Part shown: positions 7,861-21,200 of the stretch, one piece after another
Numbering within the stretch: position 1 is the stretch's first letter
Layout: each line of letters opens with the position of its first letter
Assembly (NCBI RefSeq): GCF_007860075.1
Contig: NZ_SJPP01000001.1
Location: 2,763,490 to 2,827,489, forward strand
DNA: 64,000 bases
Reading direction: 5' to 3'
Source of the DNA: Symmachiella macrocystis
GTDB lineage: Bacteria; Planctomycetota; Planctomycetia; Planctomycetales; Planctomycetaceae
Made by a program: the position numbers and the translations under genes
Notes under the pieces: generated by a model
Told to the model about the DNA's origin: nothing
Databases searched by the model: none
The model's input: the letters and a program-made list of their open reading frames with translations, nothing else

Positions 7861-9242
7861 CTACCAATCGATCGTCAATGGCAATCCGAAACTCCAGTGA
7901 ATTGCGGCAGGCGAAATGAATTGGCCAAATTCCAGCGGCGATTGCTGGTGGTGAATCGGCGCGATGTTGCCATATCCTCTGCCGAGAAGTTTTCCAGGGC
8001 TTTGCCGGCTGGGGTGGGTTGCTAGGCTCTCAATCCGCAGTAGCTGTTCACGACGCCGGCGTCGCTGATTTACAACGTTGCGGGTGATCTCGTCGGGCCG
8101 TTGAGCAACCAAGAGCGAACAATGCCGATGATTTCAGAGCCAATGCTGTGCAATTGTGAAAGCTTAATGATTCCAGCGTACGATCCAAAACGCTTATTAG
8201 GCGCTGGGCGGGGGTGGTGTGAAGATGAGTGTTCAGTAATCACCTTCGTCTCGATAGTAACAAGTCGCGCCGCACGCTCTTGCCCTAGGATCAGTCAGGC
8301 CAGTCTTGTTTGGAAGACGCTCTCGTCACGGATGGTCGATTGGCTTTCAGTGGGAGAGCGTCTCCTGACGTCAGGTATGAAAAAAGTTATCGTCTGTCTC
8401 CAGTTCGAATCAAACCCCCTCTGACGCTTCCTGTTGTCACTGTTTTGCAGGTTTAAGAACGAACGCAGTCGGGTATCGAACTAGTACTTAACGGGATATT
8501 AACTTTCCTTACCGATGCGGAGTCGAGTGCTCCGTTTGTGAAGTCCAAACGCAAAACAGGGAAAACGCAGATGCTTCCTCGCTGTTCGCTTGATTGACTC
8601 CCACGTCTGAGCCGGTCTTCGCAGTGCTGAGTCCCGCGTGAAATCTTGTGCCGACTCGCTCTCTCCATTCTCCGCAGGTCAGAGAGTTTGTGGGGATTCT
8701 GCTTTTTTTGTTGATTTCGCGAATTGCGCAGTTTAGACTGACCCGCATCGCAAGTCCGCTTTGCTGAACAAGGCAACGACACCGACGCATTGTTATATTT
8801 ATTCGTCAGTCGTTTTTGCTCGATTCATTAGGGGTTTGCGTTGAACTCATCTGCCCCTGTTTTGTCAGCTGCTATCCGGTAATGCTTGAAGTTGCAGTTG
8901 ATACGCGTGTCGAACATTTTCGCGCTGATGTTACACCTTGGGATTTACGGAGACAGTACATGTTGGGATCGCTCACCCTCGAAAGCACGTCGTCGCTCTT
9001 AAGCCGTTCTTCTATGACATCGCTTCGCTGCTCGCTTTGTTAATGCTTCGTTCGGTGTGGTGCGCTTTTGCGGGCCCTCTGCCACACGAACTCCCAGTCA
9101 TTGGATTCGCAGATCTGCGGATTCGCACATCTGCCGTTGCCTTCTGGGATCGGCAGATCGGTGATTGTTTTATTCCATCTCCATCATTTGTTTATTATCG
9201 AAAATCGATTCATCGCCCCTTAATTCGACGGGATGAACCTGC
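7861..9242. other. Long intergenic region upstream of the giant gene
   Basis: Nearly 1.4 kb carries no gene that could be supported. The open frames present (about 75-120 codons) are on conflicting strands, lack family signatures and ribosome-binding sites, and have poor codon patterns. The region holds a structured segment at 8315-8375 and a 12-bp palindrome, CGCAGATCTGCG, at 9108-9119. It probably includes the promoter and a long leader of the giant gene. Confidence 0.5.
8315..8375. repeat. Inverted repeat plus adjacent 12-bp palindrome
   Basis: AGACGCTCTC (8315-8324) pairs exactly with GAGAGCGTCT (8354-8363) across 29 nt. It is followed at once by the perfect palindrome CCTGACGTCAGG (8364-8375). 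The pair lies in a gene-free region between arsR and the giant gene. It could be an RNA stem, a protein-binding site or a remnant of a transcript end; nothing in the sequence decides. Confidence 0.5.
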
Positions 9243-12200
9243 ATGTCTTTCTGGTCATTGCTCACCACCTCCTGGGCCCGCTCGCAACGTTATACTCGCT
9301 TGACCTCTCAACGCCGTCGCCGAAATCGCAGTTGGCGGAAGTTTAGCACCTGTCGACGACAGATCCCGCTGTCCTTGGAAGGACTGGAAGACCGCACGTT
9401 GTTGGCGGGGTCGCTGACAATTGGCGATCTCTCGATTTCCGAGGGCGATGCCGGCACGTCGACATTCGAATTCACTGTCGACCGGACCGGTAGTTCCTCA
9501 GGAGTGATCACCGTCGATTTTGAAACCGGCGGCGGGAACGCGACGCCGGTCCAAACGTTTTTCAACGAACAGACCCTCAGCACCACAGCCGATCGCGCTG
9601 AGTCCGTGTCGTCGGCCGATGTTGATGGCGATGGGGACACCGACATTCTGTCCGTCTCGTATTTTTCCGATACGATTCATTGGTATGAAAATCTCGGTGG
9701 TGGTGTGTTCACAACACACACCGTGACCACGTCAGCCAATGGTGCCGAAGACGTGACCAGCGGCGACTTCGATGGCGATGGCGATACGGATATTCTGACG
9801 GCCTCTCGCGAAGACAACACGATTGCGTGGTACGAAAACGACGGCAACGAGAACTTCACATTCCATGCAATCGACACTGCCGTCGCAGGCGAGAAAAGGG
9901 TGGCTGTTGCCGACTTAGATGGCGACGGCGACTTGGATGCGATGGCGTCGTCGGATTTCGACCACACCGTTTTCTGGTACGAAAATGATGGAAATGGAAA
10001 TTTCACGACGCGGGTTGTGACGAGTATTGCGAACCAAGTGAATGCGTTTGAGGCGACGGATCTTGATGGTGATGGTGATCTGGATGTTCTCGCATCAAAC
10101 CCCGGCGACAACACCATATCGTGGTTCGAAAACGATGGGGATGAAAACTTTACGCGGCACGTTATTTTCGTTGCCCCGAACGAGGCGACACCCACAGCGG
10201 TCTCCTCCGCAGACATCGACGATGACGGCGATCTCGACGTGGTGGCTGTCTATGACGGTGACTACACCATCACGTGGTTTGAGAACGACGGCAGTGAAAA
10301 CTTTACATTCCAAGAGATCCGTACCACCCCGGACGGGGTACGCGATGTGCGGACCGCCGATATGGACGGCGATGGTGATGTGGACGTCGTCGTTTCCGTG
10401 GGGGGGGATGATGCGGGCATTCAATGGCATGAAAACCTTGGCCGCAACTTTTGGACATCACATACGGTATCAGCGGGCAAGCTGGTTGCTCCGACGCTCT
10501 TCACTGACGATTTAGATGGTGATGGCAATCTGGAGATCTTGTCTGCTTCAACGGTCGATGACACGATCCACTGGTACGAGAATCAGAAGCTGGGGGATTA
10601 CATTGCGACGAGCGGTTCTTTGATGTTCGCCGATGGCGTGACCCAGCAGACGATCACGGTCGTCGTGAATGGCGACGTCGAGCATGAAGAAGACGAATAC
10701 CTATTGGTCAGCCTCAGTAACACCGTGGGCGGTTCGGTGGATGATGGTCAGGCGCGCGGCACAATTCTCGATGATGATGCCTTGCCGGGGGCGAGTGTGT
10801 CGATCAGCGATGCCATCTTGACTGAAGGCGATCTTCTCGCAAAGACCTTTGAATTCACGGTGACCCGCAGCGGAGATACATCGGGAGAAACCACCGTCGA
10901 TTTCACCACGGCGGACGGCACGGCATTGGGGATCGTGGATGTCTCGACAGAGTTCTCGCGCTTCGAAGAACATCTGATCGACAACACAGCCGATGGGGCC
11001 CGCAGCGTGCAGGTCGCCGATGTGGATGGTGACGGTGATCTCGACATGGTTTCCTCGTCGCGAAATGATGACACACTCGCGTGGTATGAAAACGACGGGA
11101 ATGAAAATTATACGTTTCACGAAATCGTCATTTTGGGCGACGTCTATGGGGTGGCAACAGCGGACATCGATGGCGACGGCGATTTGGATATCATTGCGAC
11201 CTCCTACGCCCGCAACGAGGTCAACATTTATAAGAACGATGGCAGCGAAAATTTCACTGGGCAGACGATCAGTGTCGCAGGCCAAGTCGATCGTCCCTCG
11301 GACGTCAAAGTGGTCGACCTGGACGAGGATGGAGACCTGGATATCGTCGTGTCCGTTAATTTTAACTCCATCCTGGTTTGGTATGAGTCCAACGGCGCTG
11401 GCGGTTTTACGTACCACACGGTGAGTAACGGCGTGACACGTGCAGAAGACTTCGAAGTCATTGATCTCGACCAGGACGGCGATCTCGACTTTGTTGGTTC
11501 GACGCTAAATCCGCGGCAGGTCTTGTGGTTTGAAAACGACGGTAGCGAGAACTTTACCAAGCATATCATTGCCGACGCCGACTGGGCCATTGAATCGGTG
11601 TGGGCTGCCGACATGGATGGTGATGGCGACCTCGACGTGCTTACGGGCTCAACTTACGCCATCGACTGGTACGAAAACGACGGAAATCAAAACTTCACAC
11701 ATTATGTCGTTGATGATTTTGCGGGGTCGTCAAACTCGGTGGCGACTGCCGATATTGATGGTGATGGTGACCTAGACGTCGTCGCCGCTACTGCGAGTTT
11801 GTCGCAAATCGCTTGGTATGAAAATCTCGGCTATGGGAATTTCCGGTTTCACTATATCTCGACAGTCTCCGTAGGCGTTGAAAAAATTATCCTAACCGAC
11901 ATCGACGGTGATGGTGATGTGGATGTGGCTGCGGCCTCCTTCGGTGACGATTCGATCCGATGGTTCGAGAACAACGGCGGTGTGATCGGCGAGCGGGGCG
12001 ACTATCAAACGACAAACGGTTCGCTCACCTTTTTAGCCGATGAAACAGAGAAGACGATCACGGTGCAAGTCGCTGGTGATTTCGACGACGAAGCCAATGA
12101 GACCTTCTTCGTCAATTTGTCCAATGTTGCTGGAGGGGTGATCGATGACGGCCAAGGGGAAGGCCGGATTCTCAACGACGACGTCCGCGAGTTGTTCATT

Positions 12201-15200
12201 TCTGACGTCACCTATGTCGAAGGCAACTTGGGGACCAAGAACTTCAACTTTGTCGTGACGCGTCCCGGCAGCACTTCCGAGCGGTTGCGCGTTAGGTTCG
12301 GCCTTGAGGCGGGCAGTGCTCGTGAGGATTTCGGGCCGACGGCACAATGGGGATGGGAAGGAAGCATCATCTTTGAGCCGGGCGTGTCGGAAATCATCAT
12401 TGCGGTTCCAGTCTATTCCGATTTGGTCGTAGAACCAGACGAGTCGTTTGGGGTCTTTTTCTACGAGGTTAACGACACAATAATTACGGGTGATTGGGCG
12501 GTCGGCACGATCCTAAACGACGACGCCCCTCCGCCAGCACAGCCGACGATTTCCATCAGCGACGTGACTGTCACTGAAGGGGCGGGGCTGGGTGGCGGGG
12601 AATTTGTGGATGCTTTTGTTTCCTCCGGCGAAGGAGGGGTGAATGTCCCGCGTTCCCTCACCTTTGGCCCTGATGGAAATCTCTATGTCGGTTCGACGGT
12701 TGGCGTGTTTCGCTATGACGGGCAGACTGGCGAACCGCTGTCCACGCCGCTCAATCATGGTGCGGAGTTTATTCTCGACAACGATGGAGGCGTCCAGACC
12801 TTCGACGCGGTCGCGTTCGGGCCAGACGACAACGTCTACACCTTGGGAGATGGTGTTCACCGTTTCAATCCGGTGGATGGCACCTTCGTGGACACCTTCA
12901 TTCCCGCCGATCAAGTGCTCAACGCGCGAACGATGTTCTTCGGCGAAGACGGGCTGTTGTATGTGCTCATCGGTCAAAGTAGTCTCCCCGATCAGGTTCT
13001 CCGTTTCGACGCGGTCACGGGGGGATTTGTCGACATCTTCGTCGGAGATGATCCGCTGACCGGCGGTGTCGACGAAACCGGCGGATTGACCGGTGTGCAG
13101 GACATGGTTTTCGGTCCGGACGGCGATTTGTACGTCGTGAACGATACCCGCAATGACAGCACCGCCGGAGTGCTGCGCTATGATGGTGACACAGGAGCGT
13201 TCTTGGGGCGTTTTGCCGCCATTCCCGGTCCGCGGGTCCCAATCGGTCTCACCTTTTCAGCCGACGGCTCGTTGCTGTTTGTCACCGACCGTTCCGGCTC
13301 ATCAGTGATGCAAATTGATGCGACGACGGGTGAGTTGATCGATGATTTTGTAGCACCCGGCGCCGGTGGGTTGGATGACATCAGCGATATTCAAATCGGC
13401 GCTGACGGTAACCTGTATGTCATCAGCACCGGGACCAATGAGGTACTCCGGTTCAACGGTCCGGCCGGGTCTATGGCGAGTTTCACGGTCACCCGCTCAG
13501 GGGATACCTCTGGCGAAGCTACGGTCGATTTCATGACCGTCGAAGCTTCCGCATCGGCGTTGGTCGATCGGGTCTTTGTTGATCCACTATTTGATAGCGC
13601 CGAAGCAGGCAAGGACTATGCGGCCACCGACGGAACGCTCACCTTTGCCGCGGGTGAGACTCAGCGGACGATCGTTGTACAGATTCTCGGCGACACGTTT
13701 TTTGAGGATGACGAAACCTTTTCGGTGGTGCTCAACAACGCCTCCGGTGCGGTCATCGATGATGGCGAGGGAGTTGCCACCATTCAGAATGATGACTCTC
13801 CCTTACCCGACTTGGCGCCAGCCATTGTCGATGGTGTGTGGGACAGCCCGATCGTTGTCTCCACTGTCACGGGAACCAATACTGATGCTCCAGTGTTTAA
13901 TGCCACGGACAACCTATATGTCGATTTGGGGGTAGCGAACTTCGGCATTGCCGACGCGGGTCCGTTTTCGGTGACGCTTCGTATTGATGGCTCGACGATC
14001 ACAACTCTCACACGCTCAACGTCACTGGGCGTGAATGAGTTTGCGCTCGACTTCCAGGACATCGCGATCGGCACGCTCAGCAACGGTATCCACACCATCG
14101 AGTTGATCATCGATTCCACGGGCAGCGTCGATGAAGGGCTGTCCGGCGGTGAAGACAACAATGTCTTCTATAAGGTCATCAACGTTGGCGCCGCGGGATA
14201 CGCGGATATTGGATCCGGCTTAGCCGCGGGGTGGGACAACCCCATCGTGATTTCCAAGGAGTCGGGAACCAATACGTCGACACCGCTGCTGCTCACGACG
14301 GATGATATTTACGTCGATCTGGGCAGCGGTAATTTTGGGACCATCCCGTCCGGTTCGTATTCGGTAACGCTGACGCTCGACGGCGAAGAAGTCACTACTC
14401 TGCAACAGACCGGCACACTTGGAGTGTTTAATTTTGCAGGGTTTGAAGACATCTTTTTAGGCAGGTTATTGGCTGGCGAACACACGCTCGAAATGACGCT
14501 CGACTCGGGTGACGACGTCGATGAAGGGCCACTTGGCGAAGACAACAATGTCTTTTCTCGCACATTTACGGTTTTCGAGCCCTCGACGCTCAGCGGCGTC
14601 AAATGGAACGATACAAATGGCGATGGCGTGCAGGACGCGGTCGAAGATCCTCTGGCAGGATTTGTGGTCTATCTCGACATCAATGGCAACGGTGTCCGCG
14701 ACGTTGCAGATGAACCCTTTACGACCACGAACGCACAAGGCGAATACGAATTCACGAATCTCCTCCCGGGGACTTATACGGTAGCTGTGGAATATCCCGA
14801 TGGGACCGACCGTGTGCAGACGTTTCCTGGTTCGCAAGCGGAGTCGCAGGCCGGTTTCGATATTGATTTCCAGTTTTTGACGGCAGCACTGTCACCGGAA
14901 CAAGAACAACTCTTCTTGGATGCGGCTGCGATTTGGGAGTCGATTATCGTTGGCGACTTGTCCGACATGGTCAGCCCGGATGGATTCTTCGTCGATGATT
15001 TTCTGATCGATGTGTTTGTAATCAGCATCGACGGCGTGGGGAATACTCTCGGTCAAGGCGGTCTAACCACCGGCACCGGTTGGTCCCATGAAGGGACGTT
15101 GCTGCCCTTGCGGGGACTAGTCCAGCTCGACATTGCCGACATTGATCACCCAGAACTCTTCGGCACGATTCTCCACGAAATCGGTCATGCTTTGGGGCTG

Positions 15201-18200
15201 GGCGCGTTGTGGGACGATGCCGGCTTATTGGTAGGTGCGGGGACTTCAGATCCACAATACATCGGCGCTGAAGCGGTGCAGCAGTACGCAGACATCTTTA
15301 ATATCTCGGCTTCTTCGGTTCCCGTCGAAAATGTAGGCGGTCCAGGCTCGGTCGGCAGTCACTGGCGCGAGACGGTCTTCGACAACGAATTGATGACCTC
15401 GATCAGCGATCCGAATGCGGTGCTCAGTCTGGTGACGGTCGGCGCGTTGGCGGACCTGGGATACGAAGTCGACTACAACCAAGCCCAGTCCTATCGCCCG
15501 CCGGGAACGAATTTACCCTTCGTCACGGTCGATACCGTGATTTCAACAATTGACGAAGAAGGGGCCACCGCGGGGGCGTTTACGTTCACGCGTACGGATA
15601 CGACCTCCGGCGCGCTGGAAGTTCATTATTCCATCGGCGGCACAGCGACCGCTGGTAGTGATTTCGAAGTACTCTCCGGAGTCGCGACAATCCTGGATGG
15701 AGACTCCTCCGTCACGGTCGACCTGACACCGCTCACGGATGGAGCGGCGGAAGGGTTGGAGACGATTGTTATCACGGTGGAGTCGGGCAGCGGATATACG
15801 GTCGGTGCGCCGCGCTATGCCACGGTGACCATTGAGGACGACGAACTTGTCGAGCCGGTCATTCCGCTTTCCTACACCGTAACCGTCCATCCGGGTGAGA
15901 CGATCGGTCACCTTGATTTCGGCAGTCGCATTCCCACGAGTGTGCCGCCGTTCATTGAGGCCCAGATTGACGATGTCACCGTTGCAGAAGATGCGAATTC
16001 AACAATCGTTGATTTGTTTGCCGCATTTGGCGACACGGAAGATACCGATGCAGAGTTGTCCTACCGCGTCAGCGACAATACCAATCCGACGCTGTTTGCC
16101 TCACTGAACATCGCCGCCGGCATGCTCACGCTCGACTATGCCGCCAATGCCAACGGCACGGCAACATTAACCATTGAGGCAATGGACACGACCGGACAGA
16201 CCGTAACGCAGTCGTTCGATGTGACAATCATGGCTGTGAATGATGATCCGGTGATTGTCTCCACATCGGTCGATGCTGTGGAAGACACGATTTTGGATGT
16301 CGATCTGCGAACGCTGGTGGATGACATCGAGACGGACGATGACGATTTGGTGTTTAACGTTTCGGGTGCGGTCAACGGCAGCGTTGAACTGCTGGCCGAT
16401 GGTTACACGGCGCGGTTTACGCCGGCCTTTAACTTCAACGGCGCTGCTGAATTCACCTACGATGTGACCGACACGGGCGACGGCAGTTCACCGGCCATTA
16501 CTTCCGCACCGCAAACTCTGAACATCAACGTCGCAGCGGTAAATGACATTCCACAAGGGGATGTCACCGAATTCAACATCTTAGAAGATAACGTTCTCGA
16601 GGTCGATCTGCAGAATTTCGTCGGCGATGTCGAAACGGCTATCGAAGACTTCAGCTTCAGTGTTTCCGCAGCGGTGAATGGCAGCGTCGAGTTGCTGGCC
16701 GATGGTCACACTGCACGGTTCACGCCTACGTCGAACTTCAATGGAGCGGCTACGTTTGATTACTTCTTGACCGATACCGGCGATGGCGACGCACCGCCAA
16801 TCACGTCCGGCCCGCTCACGATGGACGTTAACGTCGCCGCTGTGAACGACGACCCCATCGTCAATGGAACGACACTCAACACCGACGAAGACACGGCTGT
16901 CGAGTTTGATCTGCGGACACTTGTGGATGACGTCGAAACGGCCGATGACGATCTCATCTTCAGCGTGTCCGAGGCTGTGAACGGCAGTGTTGAGTTGTTG
17001 TCAGATGGTTACACCGCGCGGTTCACACCCGGTGCGAACTTCAACGGCGCAGCAGCCTTTAACTACGACGTGACCGATACCGGCGACGGCGGATCACCCG
17101 CTATTACCTCCGCACCGCAAACCATCGACGTGAATGTCATTCCAGCGGCGTTTGTTCCGGAGGTCACGCTGGACGTCTCATCGAACACAGTGGAAGAAAC
17201 GGGTGGCAACGTGACCATCACCGCGACACTCTCAGGCATATCAACCGAGGACGTGACGGTCTTCTTGGGCTTTGGCGGAACTGCCGACGATTTCATTGAA
17301 GGCAGATCGCTGCTCGTTTCCAATGGAGCAACGAATAGTGTTCTCCGATATGACGGGGCCACCGGTGCGTACCTTGATGAATACTTCACGGGTGCTGCCG
17401 GTGACATGATCATTGGCCCCAATGGTGATTTCTATGTGGCCAACGTGGCGACCAATTCGATCCTGCGTTACGACGGCGCGACCGGTGCCCCCCTCGGCAC
17501 ATTCGCATCCGGCGGAGGCCTCAGTGGCCCCCGGGGCTTGGTCTTCGGCCCGGACGGAAACCTGTACGTGACGAGCAGTCAAACCGACAGCGTGCTGCGT
17601 TACAACGGCACGACCGGCGCATTCATCGATCAGTTTGTAGCTCCGCAATCCGGGGATTTGGGTGAACCGATTGGTTTAGCATTTGGCGCGGACGGTAATC
17701 TCTACGTCTCCAATCAAGGACGTGGTGGTCGTCGCGGGCCATACAATGTCTTAGTATTCAACGGCACAACCGGCGCATTCATCAAGGAACTATTTGAAGA
17801 CGGAGCTGGTAGTCTTGACGAGCCGACCGGTTTGGCTTTCGGGCCGGATGGTAATCTCTATCTCATTGACGAGCCCGATAACGAGATCCTCCGTTTCAAT
17901 TCGACCACCGGTGCATATATTGATACGTTTGCATCGGGTGGTGGACTGAGTGCGCCGACCGATTTCACGTTCGGTCCAGATGGAAATCTGTATGTCAGCA
18001 GCGCCAGTGGCGAAATACTCAAGTACGACGGGACTACGGGCGATTTTCTGGGAAGCGTGGTCTCCGGCGGTGGTTTGACCAATCCCCTGGGGTTGTTATT
18101 TGTGGCCGCGGCAGGCGACTACACGCTCTCGGGACGCTCGATCGTCATCGAAGCAGGCAGCCTGTCGGGTAGCATCACAATCACCGCAGTCGCCGATGAT

Positions 18201-21200
18201 TTGGATGAAGGTAGCGAAACGGTCATCGTCGACATCACCGACGTCACCGGTGGAACGGAACTAGGCGAACAACAAGTAACCACTACTATCGTGGAAGAGA
18301 TCGGCGCCAACCAACCGCCGACCACGACTGGTATCGCCGATGTCACCGTCGACGAAGACGCGGCGTTAACTCAGATCGACCTCTTTGCTGCATTCGACGA
18401 TGCAGAAGATACCGATCAGCAGTTGACGTATGAAGTTGTGGGCAACTCGAACGCCGCGCTGTTTACAACAGTGTCGATCAGTCCTGCTACGGGAATCTTG
18501 ACTCTAGATTACGCTCCCAATTTACACGGTGTGGCAGACATTACGATTCGCGCCACCGACCTTGGCGGCGATTTTGTTGAAACGACATTTGCGGTGACCG
18601 TCAATGCGGTCAATGACGCCCCTGTCTTTTCCGGTCTAACTCTCAACTTAAATGAAGACGAGAGGATCGATTTCTTCCTGACGTCGTACGTCACCGATGT
18701 CGAAACACTGGGCGGAGATTTGGTCTTCGATATCATTGGTGTTGATCACATCGTTCTCAACTTCGCCTCCGACGGTGATGCTACTGTTCTTCCCGTTCCC
18801 AATTACAACGGTCCTGCCTCATTCGAATTCACCGTGATGGATACCGGTGACGGTGCTGATGGCTCAATCACTGTCGGCCCGTTTATCGTTAACATCAACT
18901 ACGCTCCGGTCAACGACGCCCCGGTTGCGGAAACGACAACGCTCAACACCGACCAAGAGACCGCCGTCGATATCAACTTGCGTACGCTGGTCGACGATGT
19001 GGAAACATCGGACGGCGCTCTGACGTTTTCCGTGTCCAATGCTGTCAACGGTACCGTGGAGTTGTTAGCAAACGGCTACACAGCGCGCTTCACCCCCGCT
19101 GCCGGTTACAACGGACCTGCGTCGTTTGATTACGAAGTCACCGATACCGGAGACAATGGAGATGCACCGCTCACTTCCGGACCGGTGACAATCGCCGTCA
19201 TCGTGGCCAACGTGAACCAAACACCGGTCGCCGTTGGCACGACTTTGAATACCAACGAGGATACGGCTGTCGAAATCGACCTGCGAACGCTGGTTGATGA
19301 TGCTGAAACAGCTGATGACGATCTCGTATTCAGTGTTTCCGGTGCTGTCAACGGCACGGTGGAATTGCTGTCTGACGGCTACACGGCGCGATACACGCCG
19401 GGGGCGGATTACAATGGTGCGGCGTCATTTCTCTATGACGTGACTGATACGGGGGATGGGATTCATTCGCCGATCACGGTTGGACCGGTTGTGATCAACG
19501 TCAACGTCGCTGCCGTCAATGATGCGCCCATTTACATATTCACAACGTTGAACTTGAATGAAGACGAGCGATTCGACTTTTCCCTGACGTCATTGATTAG
19601 CGATGTAGAAACGACCGGTCGAGATTTAGTCTTCGACATCACCGACGTTGGTAACATCATTCTCAATTGGGACAGCCTCCATTTTGCAACTGTTATTCCC
19701 GTCCCCGATTACAACAATTTCGGTTGGTTTCAGTTTACAGTCACGGATACTGGCGATGGTGCCGACGGTCCGGTCACTGTCGGCCCGTTTATAGTCAACA
19801 TCATCATCGCTCCTGTCAACGACGCTCCGGTCGCGGAAACGACAACGCTCAACACTACCGAGGGGACTGGGGTCGCAATCGATCTGCGGTCGCTCGCTGA
19901 CGATGTAGAAACAGCAGATAACGATCTGGCATTTTCCGTATCCAACGCAGTCAACGGCACCGTCGAACTCCTGGCCAATGGGTATACGGCGGTGTTCACA
20001 CCTGCTGACGGCTACAACGGTCCCGCTGCCTTCAATTACGAAGTCACAGATACCGGTGACAACGGCGACGCGCCGATCAGTTCCGGACCGGTGACCATCG
20101 ACGTCAACGTAGCCGCCGTGAACCAAGCACCGGTCGCCGTCAGTACCACTTTGAATACCAACGAGGACACCGCTGTCGAAATCAACCTGCGGACGCTGGT
20201 CGAAGACGATGAAACGGCTGACGACGATCTCGTGTTCAGCGTTTCGGGCGCGGTCAACGGCACCGTCGAATTGCTGGCGGATGGCTACACCGCGAGATTC
20301 ACACCCGGAGCGGATTACTTCGGCCCAGCGTCGTTCCAGTATGACGTGACTGACACGGGCGATTCTGGTGCTGAACCGATCACTGTGGGACCGATCGTGA
20401 ACACTGTTGTTATAGCTGCTGAAAACGACACACCGGCGATCGAGTTGGTCTTGTCTAACTTTGATGTCAATGAGGATGCCCCGCCGACGGTCCTGGACCT
20501 CTTCACATATTTCAGCGACATTGAAGATCCGGATGAAGACTTAGTTTTCGAGGTGACCGGCAATACCGACGCTGCATTATTCGAAAACGTCTCCATCGAC
20601 GATGTCACCGGTGAACTCACGTTGGAATATGCAGCCAACGCCGCAGGGCTGACCGTCATCACCGTTCGCGCGACCGATACCGGTGGGCTGTTCGTCGAAC
20701 AAACGTTCCGCATCATTGTGGAAGACGTCAACGACCCACCCGTGGCAAGCACGACGACGCTGAACACCACTGAAGACACAGCGGTCGAGATCGATTTGCG
20801 GACCTTGGTTGAAGATGTCGAAACGGAGGATGACGATTTCACCTTTGCCGTATCCAACCCGGTGAATGGCACGGTCGAATTATTACCTGACGGCTACACA
20901 GCCCGCTTCACCCCGGGTGAGGACTTCAGCGGAGTTGCCGCATTCGATTATCACGTCACTGATGACGGAATCCGCGGAGACGACCCGTTTGTCACCGTTG
21001 GGCCGGTGACGATTACGGTGAATGTCGGTGGCGATAATGACCAACCGTTTGTGGAAACACCGATTGGCGACATTGCTGTGATTGAGGATGCTCCATCGAG
21101 CATGGTCGATTTGTTTGCCGCCTTTGAAGACTTGGAAGATGCGGACGGTGAATTGGACTTTGAGATCACAGCCAACAGTAACGCATCGCTGTTTGCCTCA

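Noticed and set aside
8101..8790. Open frames of about 90-110 codons on both strands
   Set aside because: They conflict with one another and show no domains, signal peptides or good starts.
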